Below, one piece after another: positions 57,957 through 64,000 of a DNA stretch of 64,000 nucleotides. Location: positions 4,575,459-4,639,458 of the forward strand of contig NZ_LT605203.1 in the NCBI RefSeq assembly GCF_900089495.1, in the 5' to 3' direction. The translations under genes and the position numbers were made by a program. Source of the DNA: Thiomonas sp. X19. Lineage in GTDB: Bacteria > Pseudomonadota > Gammaproteobacteria > Burkholderiales > Burkholderiaceae_C. Positions within the stretch are counted from its first letter, which is position 1, and the number at the start of each line of letters is the position of its first letter. The notes beneath the pieces were generated by a model, which worked only from the letters and a program-made list of their open reading frames with translations, was not told the origin of the DNA and did no database searches.

Positions 57957-58916
57957 CTAATCATTCGTTCGGCAGTTCCGCGGCGAGACGCCGTAGCGCT
58001 CCTTGAACAGCCTGCTGAAATGTGCGGGATCCTTGAAGCCGCATTGATAGGCGATGGAGGCGATGGCCTGCTCCCGGTAGGCCTCGCATTGCAGCATCGC
58101 TTGCGCGGCCTCGAGACGCTTGGCCAGCACGATCCGCGAGAAGCGCAGTCCTCGCTGGGCGAACAGCCGGTGCAGATAGCGTTCTGACACGCCGATCGCT
58201 TGCGCGCAGGCCACGGCGGACAGAACGTCCGCGTCGTACAAATGCTGCTCAACGTAGTCGAGCGCCTGTTGCCAGCGCAGTTCATTTCCGGCTCGGATGG
58301 CGGGCGCTGGCGCTGAATCACCGTGATAGGCGGCTGCCAACAGCCACGGCAGCGCAAAGGACATGTAGAAATCGGCGGTACCGCACGAGCCATCCATGGC
58401 CATGCCAGAGAGAGCCCGGCGGACTGTCTCAGCAGGCAGAGCGGCGCCGCGCGCGATCCGCGGCGCAAGGGGGCGGTACCTCGCGTGGTCCGCACGATGG
58501 AGGCGTATGGCCGTTGCCGGCAGGCGTAGGGCGTAGAAGCTGCCGGGCGTCTTGAACACGACACGCGATGGCTCGGCAAGGTTGCGGAACGAGATGTCCC
58601 CGGCGCCGAAGGACAGGCGCGTGCCGTTCTGTTCAATGAAGCCGTCGCCTTCGACAACGACGTGAGCGACGATGGATGCGCGTACCTCGGCCGATAGCGT
58701 GCCGAGATCTGGAACCGCGTGAGTGATCGACTGCGGGCGAACCGATAGCTGCGCCAACCACAGCCTGTTGAACTTCGCATGCTGCTCCAGGCGGCCGCCG
58801 GGGCCGCCGTCATCGAGGATGACCTGGCCTGGCACGAAGCGATCTGCCAGCAGCCGCTCCCATGCGTGCGCCGACGTCCCCTGCGTCTGGTTTTCCACGT
58901 GTTCATCTCCTTCCAA
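57957..58916 (-). CDS. AraC-family regulator (AraC-binding-like domain)
   Basis: The 319-aa regulator has an N-terminal AraC_binding_2-like domain (FNRLWLAQLSVRPQSITHAV, ISFRNLAEPSRVVF) and a C-terminal double helix-turn-helix (ADVLSAVACAQAIGVSERYL and IASIAYQCGFKDPAHFSRLF). It is divergent from the haem-oxygenase-like oxidase gene by 87 bp, so probably activates it in response to a small aromatic or amine ligand. Confidence 0.9.
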   Translation of the reverse strand: MEGDEHVENQTQGTSAHAWERLLADRFVPGQVILDDGGPGGRLEQHAKFNRLWLAQLSVRPQSITHAVPDLGTLSAEVRASIVAHVVVEGDGFIEQNGTRLSFGAGDISFRNLAEPSRVVFKTPGSFYALRLPATAIRLHRADHARYRPLAPRIARGAALPAETVRRALSGMAMDGSCGTADFYMSFALPWLLAAAYHGDSAPAPAIRAGNELRWQQALDYVEQHLYDADVLSAVACAQAIGVSERYLHRLFAQRGLRFSRIVLAKRLEAAQAMLQCEAYREQAIASIAYQCGFKDPAHFSRLFKERYGVSPRNCRTND

Positions 58917-59003
58917 AAATTCGGTTCATGTAGCGGCAAGCTCGCCGACTGGTGCTTCTTAGACTGTTTGTCACCCGTTTTCATCCCAAAGGAGAGGGAA
59001 ACC

Positions 59004-59771
59004 ATGTCCGCCATCATGACCGATTCCCATGCTTCCGTGGTTTCTGCGCCTCCCGTTCAGCCTGATGCCGGATTGGATGACTTGCTGAAATTGCGTACCG
59101 CGCTGGTCCTGGAGCATCCCCTCAATCAGGCGGTCGGGGGTGACCCCGGAAGGCTTTTCCTGATGTTCGAGCTGTACGCCGACTTCGTGTACGACTTTAC
59201 CGAGTACGTCTGCCGCTTGTTCATGGCGTTGCGGGATGAGGAGATGAAATCCGTGATCTATGAGAATCTGGTCGATGAGCTTGGTCTTGGTTCGGCGAAG
59301 CCAAGCACTTGGAAGGTACAGCATGGGGAACTCTACCGCCAGTTCATCCACAGCCTACGCTTGATCGAACCCTACCGGGCGACGGGCATCGGACAGCGCA
59401 TTACCACTATCGAGAACGCGTCGAAAGCCATCTCCAGACGCTTCTACGACGCACACGCGGCGATCATCACCGACGGCGATGACCTGCAAAGCTTTGCCGC
59501 GTTCTCAACCATCGAGTGCTGGGTCTGCGACTTGTATGCCTTCTGGAAGCGCGCTCTCGTGGGCATGGGCTGCAGCGAAGAGAGCCTGGACATGCGGACC
59601 ATCGATCTGCATTGCATCTGTGACGTCGAACACAGCGCTGCGCTGGATGGCCTTCTGCGGAGAAAGCTGTCGCAGGGCGCTGACGCGCTGCACCGGATGA
59701 GGAAGGGGGTCGTGCGCGGCATGGCGGCTTCCGAGCGGCTGTTCTCCGATATCCACCGGGAACTGGCATGA
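59004..59771 (+). CDS. Haem-oxygenase-like diiron oxidase (HDO, iron-containing redox enzyme family)
   Basis: The 255-aa helical protein fits the HDO superfamily (UndA, SznF, CADD-like). Proposed iron ligands are Glu87 and Glu92 (VIYENLVDELG), His107 (VQHGEL), Glu171 (TIECWVCDLY), and Asp207/His210 (CICDVEHSAALD). Such enzymes use O2 for N-oxygenation, decarboxylation or C-C cleavage of small amines and acids. The ATG at 59004 has a strong AAAGGAGAG site. The gene overlaps an MFS gene by 4 nt, so the pair is an enzyme/exporter unit. The reaction is unknown. Confidence 0.8.
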   Translation: MSAIMTDSHASVVSAPPVQPDAGLDDLLKLRTALVLEHPLNQAVGGDPGRLFLMFELYADFVYDFTEYVCRLFMALRDEEMKSVIYENLVDELGLGSAKPSTWKVQHGELYRQFIHSLRLIEPYRATGIGQRITTIENASKAISRRFYDAHAAIITDGDDLQSFAAFSTIECWVCDLYAFWKRALVGMGCSEESLDMRTIDLHCICDVEHSAALDGLLRRKLSQGADALHRMRKGVVRGMAASERLFSDIHRELA

Positions 59772-60931
59772 TGGTGTCGGCCCGTGGCGAGAGCACCGGG
59801 TGGCGATGGCCACCCATGCTGCTGCTGGCGCCGTTCCAGTTCATCTTCGGGCTGATCTATTCCTGGGGCGCCATCGCGCCCGCCATCCATGCCCAAAGCG
59901 GCTGGCCTCGGGCGACTCTCGACCTGGCGTTCTCGCTGACGCCTCTCGCGTTGCTTCCGGCTGTTGTCCTGGCCGGCCATGGGCTGCGGCGGATGTCGCC
60001 CAGGGCGATGCTGGCGGTGGCGCTCGGCTGCTTCACGATCGGTGGCGCGGTCGGTTTGGTGTTCGGGGATTCGCTGCCGTTCATGCTGGGCTACAGCATC
60101 GTGGCCCTGGGGATTGGCGCCGGGTTGTCCACGGCGGCCTGCATCGCCGTCGTCGCGCGCCTGTACCCACAACGCCGGGGTGTGCTGGGCGGCGCACTGC
60201 TGGCGCTGTATGGCATGTCGTCGGTGGTAAGCGCGCCCTTGTTCGAGTCGCTCAATGGTCACTTTGGCTGGCGCGCGGCGCTGGCTTTGCTGCTCGGCCT
60301 GTATGCCGCACTGGGCTGGCTGGCCTGGGCCGGCCTCCCGGTTCTGCCTGCGCAGGACGTGCACTTGGCCCCGCGTATCGGAATGCGGACCATGCTGGGC
60401 CATCGGTCGATGCGCTGGGCACTGGGTCTGGTGTTGATCGCCGCCCCTCTGGGGTCGGCGTCATTCGCGACGGTTGGACATCTCACCCGCCAACTTGGCT
60501 TCGGCTCGAGCTTCGCCCTCGTTGCGGTCGCTGCCATGGCGATCGGAAACGGCCTGGGGCGGTTGGGCTTCGGCGCCTTGGCCGACGTCCGGGGCGGACG
60601 CTTCAGCCGCAAGGTGGTGCTGGCCGTCAACGCCCTGGCTGCGGCGATCCTGCTGGCCGTGCTGCATGGCCTGGACGCGAGGGCGTTCGCCCTGTATCCC
60701 TTGCTCATGGGCCTGGCCTTCGGCGGCATGGCAGGCAAGCTGCCGGCGCTGGCCGCACATGTCGTCAAGGATGGCCATGCCGAGACGGCGTTCGGCTTGC
60801 TGTTCGGTGCCTTCGCATTGGCCAGTTTCCTGGGGCCGCTGGCCAGCGCTGCATTCGGTACGCGCGAGGCACTGGAAGGTTTCGCCGTCTGTGCGATCGC
60901 AGGCTGGTTGTCGGCGCTCGTCGCTCCTTGA
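59768..60931 (+). CDS. MFS transporter (OFA/monocarboxylate-like)
   Basis: The 387-aa, 12-span protein starts LLLAPFQFIFGLIYSWGAIA followed by GWPRATLDLAFSLTPLALLP and GHGLRRMSPRAMLAVALGCF, the pattern of the OFA/MCT-type MFS branch that moves carboxylates and aromatic acids. It overlaps the HDO gene by 4 nt, so transport of the HDO substrate or product is likely. Start ATG at 59768 or the adjacent one at 59771. Confidence 0.88.
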   Translation: MMVSARGESTGWRWPPMLLLAPFQFIFGLIYSWGAIAPAIHAQSGWPRATLDLAFSLTPLALLPAVVLAGHGLRRMSPRAMLAVALGCFTIGGAVGLVFGDSLPFMLGYSIVALGIGAGLSTAACIAVVARLYPQRRGVLGGALLALYGMSSVVSAPLFESLNGHFGWRAALALLLGLYAALGWLAWAGLPVLPAQDVHLAPRIGMRTMLGHRSMRWALGLVLIAAPLGSASFATVGHLTRQLGFGSSFALVAVAAMAIGNGLGRLGFGALADVRGGRFSRKVVLAVNALAAAILLAVLHGLDARAFALYPLLMGLAFGGMAGKLPALAAHVVKDGHAETAFGLLFGAFALASFLGPLASAAFGTREALEGFAVCAIAGWLSALVAP

Positions 60932-61189
60932 ACTGGAGGTGAACGCAGTATCCAGGCCGGTAGCGCGAAGGCCAAGGCGTGCCGCATGGGGATTTACGAC
61001 CAAGTGGCTGAAGCAGGCCTACGGAAATCCAGTACAAAATTTAGCCATGTGCACGGTCATCGAAACGCCGGGCCACCCCAAGTTTCCCTGACCCTCACGG
61101 GGGACGGGTCGGCGAGCCGACCCTGGGGGCACTCAGAAGCAGGCCGATCGCATCTGGGCCGAAGGAGGCGGCTGCAGTTCATCACATAG
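60932..61189. other. Degenerate stretch with a short palindrome
   Basis: About 260 bp without a gene. GGGTCGGC (61106-61113) and GCCGACCC (61116-61123) form a perfect 8-bp inverted repeat with a 2-base gap, possibly a terminator or an operator for the toxin-antitoxin unit that follows. Remaining sequence shows no recognised feature. Confidence 0.4.
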
Positions 61190-61387
61190 ATCGTCGAGCA
61201 TGCTGACGCGGTCGACGTGATTCCTGGGGCGGATGGATCCCGCAAGGTGCGCTGGCAGCGGCAAGTCCGGCGGGCGCGCCTGATCTACTTGAATCTGACC
61301 GACGAGGAGGCCGTGCTATTGGTGGCGGTCTACGCCAAAGTGGAGCAGGACAACATGCTTCCCAAGGACATCCGAAAGGTGGTGTGA
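61190..61387 (+). pseudogene. RelE/HigB-like toxin, C-terminal remnant
   Basis: An open frame after an in-frame TAG at 61187-61189 encodes DVIPGADGSRKVRW, RRARLIYLNLTDEEAVLLV and AVYAKVEQDNMLPKDIRKVV, the C-terminal half of RelE-like toxins of the HigB/DUF1044 type. The N-terminal half is absent and no start codon is placed properly, so the toxin is most likely dead. The antitoxin gene starts 1 bp after its stop, the typical reverse-order (toxin first) arrangement. Confidence 0.75.
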
Positions 61388-61388
61388 C

Positions 61389-61694
61389 ATGGACGTGAAC
61401 AAGATCGCCAAGGCCATCGAGGCCGACGCGGGAGAGCCGCTGCCCGATCTGCTTCAGGCGCTGGACGATGCGCGGACGCGGGCGGGGCGCGTGATGACTC
61501 CCGAGCAGCTTCTCGTGCGCAAGGCCCGAGAGGCGTCGGGATTGACGCAGGCAGCGTTCGCGGAACGCATCTCGACACCAGTCGCCACCTTGCGTGACTG
61601 GGAGCAGGGGCGTTTCGCTCCGTCCGGCGGCGTGCTGTGCTTGCTGCGCCTCATCGCCCGTCACCCGGACTTGACGCAAGAACTTGCCGCCTGA
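61389..61694 (+). CDS. HTH-type antitoxin (HigA/NadS-like)
   Basis: The 101-aa protein has an XRE-type helix-turn-helix (KAREASGLTQAAFAERISTP, then VATLRDWEQGRFAPSG) at its C-terminal half, typical of antitoxins paired with DUF1044/HigB toxins. It directly follows the truncated toxin, so it is now an orphan antitoxin. It could still protect against, or cross-regulate, related toxins. Confidence 0.85.
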   Translation: MDVNKIAKAIEADAGEPLPDLLQALDDARTRAGRVMTPEQLLVRKAREASGLTQAAFAERISTPVATLRDWEQGRFAPSGGVLCLLRLIARHPDLTQELAA

Positions 61695-61927
61695 AGAGGC
61701 AAAGAAGGCAAAGGGGGCGCTTGAGGAATGCCTCTGAGTGCGCATCACATGGTTCTAAATTGGGTATCGACCAGGGACTACATCGCAGCCGCGAAGGTGG
61801 CGGCGACGCGATCCAGATTTGCCTCGATCATTCGCATTCGGAGTAATGCATGGCGAGAAATGTGCTGCGACACGAGCTGGGGGCTGGAGAATCAGATGCC
61901 GACGACGACTGAAGGAGATCGGAGATT
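61695..61927. other. Short intergenic stretch
   Basis: A GAAGGAG ribosome binding site at 61912-61918 serves the next gene. Short frames here look like chance. Nothing else was identified. Confidence 0.4.
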
Positions 61928-63166
61928 TTGGCGACAAACAGAAAAGAGCCCTTGACCAAGCACGCCTGGCAGTTCGCACCGAAGTTTCGCCGTGGCGCGT
62001 TCGGCTGGCGGTCGGATCTGCCGATCCAGCGGATCAAGGAAGCGGTCTCCGAGATCAAGGCGATGTCCCGCAAGGAGCCTGTCCTTGCCGCGGAAGGTGC
62101 TGTCATCCTGCTGGAAAAACTCTCTCCCGCATTGGAGCAGGTGGACAGTTCTTCGGGGGCGATCGGCTCGGCAGTGAATCGGGCCATCGACACCCTGGTG
62201 CCAATCATCGCTGAGGCAACTGTGGATGTCGGTGTGCGGCAGCGTTGGCTGCAGCGTCTATGGGCCGCCGTCGAGAATGACGGCATGTCCTACATCGAAG
62301 CACTGGGTGAACTCTGGGGTGATCTGTGCGCAACGCCCGAGATCGCGGTGGCCTGGGCGGAGGAGTTCCTGCCGGGTTTGGAGTCAGCCTGGGGGTCACC
62401 TCAAGGTGAGCATCGGTACTACGGCGGCACAGCCGCCTGTCTTGCTTGCCTATACGCAGCAGGGCGCAACGAGCAGCTTCTGGCGCTCCTCGAGAAAGCC
62501 CCGTTCAAGTGGTGGCGCGACCGGCGTTGGGGTGTGAAGGCATTGGTGGCCATGGGTCGGCGGGCCGAGGCCTTGCGCTATGCCGAGGAATCGCGCGGAC
62601 TCAATGACCCGCCCTGGCAGATCGCCCAAGCGTGTGAGGCGATCTTGCTGGAATCGGGTCTCGCGGAAGAGGCGTACAAGCGCTTTGCGATCGAGGCGAA
62701 TCAAGGCGCCACCTATCTCGCGACGTTCCGGGCGATCGCCAGGAAGTACCCGGGAATTCCGAAGGCGGCAATCCTGCGCGATCTCGTGGCCAGCACGCCG
62801 GGCAGCGAGGGCAAGTGGTTCGCCGCGGCCAAGGATACGGGGCTATTCGCCATGGCGACCGAGTTGGCCAGGCACCGGTCGGCTGACCCGCGCACCCTGA
62901 CGCGTGCTGCCCGTGACCATGCGGAAATGCAGCCGGGGTTCGCGCTCGCCGCCGGTCTGGCTGCATTGCACTGGATGGCGCTCGGGTATGGCTACGACAT
63001 CACCGGAGCCGATGTGCTCGATGCCTACACGGCGGCGCTGCGGGCTGCACCGGCAGCGGGCGTTGCGGTCGACCATGTGCAAGCGCAGGTCCGTGACCTG
63101 ATCGCGGCGGCCCACCCAGGGAGCAAGCTGTTGGCGACAATGCTCGGGCAGCGCGTGGGTAGATAG
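61928..63166 (+). CDS. Unrecognised 412-aa helical-repeat-like protein
   Basis: A 412-aa protein starts at a TTG with GGAG 6 nt upstream. The sequence is almost entirely predicted helix, with tetratricopeptide-like or HEAT-like spacing (ALGELWGDLCATPEIAVAWA, ACLYAAGRNEQLLALLEKAP, LYAAGRNEQ). No catalytic motif, signal peptide or membrane span was seen. It lies between an orphan antitoxin and brnTA, a typical place for defence or addiction genes. Function is not assigned. Confidence 0.6.
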   Translation: MATNRKEPLTKHAWQFAPKFRRGAFGWRSDLPIQRIKEAVSEIKAMSRKEPVLAAEGAVILLEKLSPALEQVDSSSGAIGSAVNRAIDTLVPIIAEATVDVGVRQRWLQRLWAAVENDGMSYIEALGELWGDLCATPEIAVAWAEEFLPGLESAWGSPQGEHRYYGGTAACLACLYAAGRNEQLLALLEKAPFKWWRDRRWGVKALVAMGRRAEALRYAEESRGLNDPPWQIAQACEAILLESGLAEEAYKRFAIEANQGATYLATFRAIARKYPGIPKAAILRDLVASTPGSEGKWFAAAKDTGLFAMATELARHRSADPRTLTRAARDHAEMQPGFALAAGLAALHWMALGYGYDITGADVLDAYTAALRAAPAAGVAVDHVQAQVRDLIAAAHPGSKLLATMLGQRVGR

Positions 63167-63300
63167 TCTGGCAACTGAATGTCCAAATTACCCGCTGGGG
63201 GTCGAACGGAACGAGCTGCTGAGCCGCACCGCTCTGTGTGCCTCAGCGTCCAGGGGGATTTGCGAGTGTTGATTGACAAAAATGCAACTACAATAGCGGC

Positions 63301-63612
63301 ATGACAACCAACTTGCGCTTTGAGTGGGATGAGGCCAAGAACCGCGCCAATCAGCGCAAGCATGGGGTGAGCTTTGAAGAGGCTGTTCACGTCTTCCACG
63401 ACCCATTGCAGGTCTCCATCCAGGATCGCATTGAAGGCGGCGAGCAACGCTGGCAGACCTTCGGTCTGGTCAGTGGTGTGGTTCTGCTGATGGTGGCGCA
63501 TACCGTGCGCGAGGACGATGAAAACGGCCACGCCATCGAGGTCATCCGTATCATCTCGGCGCGTCGCGCCGACCGCATGGAAAGACAACGCTATGAAGAG
63601 CAAAATCGTTAG
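63301..63612 (+). CDS. brnT: BrnT-type toxin (RelE-like ribonuclease)
   Basis: The 103-aa protein shows the BrnT signature: LRFEWDEAKNRANQRKHGVS (with the catalytic KHG segment) and FEEAVHVFHDP, then VIRIISARRADRMERQRYEE. BrnT is a small ribonuclease toxin that inhibits translation. It overlaps the brnA antitoxin gene by 20 nt. The toxin-first order is the usual one for brnTA. Confidence 0.9.
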   Translation: MTTNLRFEWDEAKNRANQRKHGVSFEEAVHVFHDPLQVSIQDRIEGGEQRWQTFGLVSGVVLLMVAHTVREDDENGHAIEVIRIISARRADRMERQRYEEQNR

Positions 63613-63895
63613 ACACACTATGGACTCGCTGCCGCCCCTGACGGCGACACAGCAGGCCCACCTGAAGGCGCTGGCTGCGCAGCCTGACAGTACCATCGAT
63701 ACGAGCGACAGCCCTGTGTTGAGCGCAGCGCAATGGGATACCTCCGTGCGTGGGCGGTTCTATCGACCGATCAAGCAGCAGATCACGGCCCGCATCGATG
63801 CCGATGTGCTGGACTGGCTCAAGGGCCAGGGCAAGGGCTACCAATCGCGCATCAATGCCATCTTGCGCAAAGAAATGCTGGCACAAAAGGCTTGA
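63593..63895 (+). CDS. brnA: BrnA-type antitoxin (CopG/RHH)
   Basis: The 100-aa protein ends in a ribbon-helix-helix domain (FYRPIKQQITARIDADVLDW, then LKGQGKGYQSRINAILRKEM), typical of BrnA, which binds its own promoter and neutralises BrnT. The start ATG at 63593 lies within the brnT end. Other frames in the region are shadows. Confidence 0.9.
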   Translation: MKSKIVRHTMDSLPPLTATQQAHLKALAAQPDSTIDTSDSPVLSAAQWDTSVRGRFYRPIKQQITARIDADVLDWLKGQGKGYQSRINAILRKEMLAQKA

Positions 63896-64000
63896 GCGAG
63901 CTGCGATTTCAGCGCTGGTCATGTCGGTGCGGCACCACTGAATATGGTACCAATCATGGTATCAATACACTAAGTGGATGATTTTATGAACAAAACGAAT
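63896..64000. other. Window end, non-coding or start of a further gene
   Basis: An ATG at 63986 opens a frame that runs off the window after five codons; its reality cannot be judged. A repeated ATGGTA separated by CCAATC is seen at 63944-63960, perhaps an operator. Confidence 0.2.

Noticed and set aside
57905..59017. A 370-codon minus-strand frame overlapping the AraC gene
   Set aside because: Different frame from the AraC regulator and without family features; it also runs through the divergent promoter region.
63273..63294. TTGACA and TACAAT as a brnT promoter
   Set aside because: The spacer would be only 10 bp, too short for a sigma-70 promoter; only the -10-like hexamer near the start codon is plausible.
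1..64000. CRISPR array, tRNA or rRNA genes, integrase, replication or partition genes
   Set aside because: Looked for; no regularly spaced repeats, no cloverleaf with a T-loop, and no gene with the features of rep, parAB or tyrosine/serine recombinases was found. The ParA-like gene at 7870 is a TraL-type gene by position.

Overview
The window is GC-rich (roughly 60-65 percent by eye) and carries a nearly complete IncP-type (Tra1/Tra2, MPF-T) conjugation system of a proteobacterial mobile element, most likely from a betaproteobacterium (inferred from the IncP-like trb/tra backbone and the many LysR and AraC regulators; not provable here). No replication, partition or integrase gene is visible, so a plasmid and an integrative conjugative element cannot be told apart. 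No tRNA, rRNA or CRISPR array was seen.

Backbone. The oriT-side block has the RP4 order: traB-, traM-, traL- and traK-like genes run leftward (6.2-9.3 kb), a structured oriT candidate lies at about 9.5-9.65 kb, and a traJ/mobC-like gene and a MOBP relaxase run rightward (9.75-12.2 kb). The remainder reads rightward: a small gene plus trbB (21.7-22.9 kb); a TraC-like Toprim protein, a small acidic protein, an ArdC-like zincin, traG, hipBA, traF, trbC, a small gene, trbD, trbE, a secreted repeat protein, trbJ, trbL and a small membrane gene (26.9-44.1 kb); then trbF, a small membrane gene, trbG and trbI (51.7-55.0 kb). Eight copies of one short motif (GTCCCC-A-CCC followed by GCAGAGTCAGGGC), several followed by a GC hairpin, sit just upstream of backbone modules and in front of no cargo operon.

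Cargo. Accessory blocks fill the boundaries between backbone modules. (A) 1.3-6.0 kb: remnants of IS66, a type IA topoisomerase and Fic, then a LysR-controlled operon of an argininosuccinate-synthase-like ligase, a PF10014 2OG-Fe dioxygenase and an EamA exporter. (B) 12.3-21.5 kb: LysR with an acid-sugar kinase, PdxA2 and a TIM-barrel/cupin fusion, then two LysR/MFS pairs. (C) 23.4-26.5 kb: lower-GC genes including two HEPN-like proteins with integron-cassette-like borders, and a GtrA protein. (D) 44.2-51.4 kb: a six-gene operon with an AurF-type N-oxygenase, an amino acid:carrier-protein ligase, an acyl carrier protein, a MaoC protein, a methyltransferase and an MFS exporter, under a divergent GlxA-type regulator, plus a TetR/DUF1348 pair; this block lies between 33-bp direct repeats. 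(E) 55.2-60.9 kb: TrmB/RidA/MFS and AraC/haem-oxygenase-like oxidase/MFS units. The right end holds toxin-antitoxin genes (a relE-like remnant with an intact antitoxin, and brnTA) around an unrecognised 412-aa gene.

How it works together. The element appears to pair self-transfer with several independent 'regulator + small-molecule enzyme + exporter' units, two of which (AurF and haem-oxygenase-like diiron families) suggest N-oxygenation or other oxidative chemistry on amino-acid-like substrates. The backbone has been rearranged: the trb genes are split into three blocks, and the 3' end of traF is duplicated in front of trbF.
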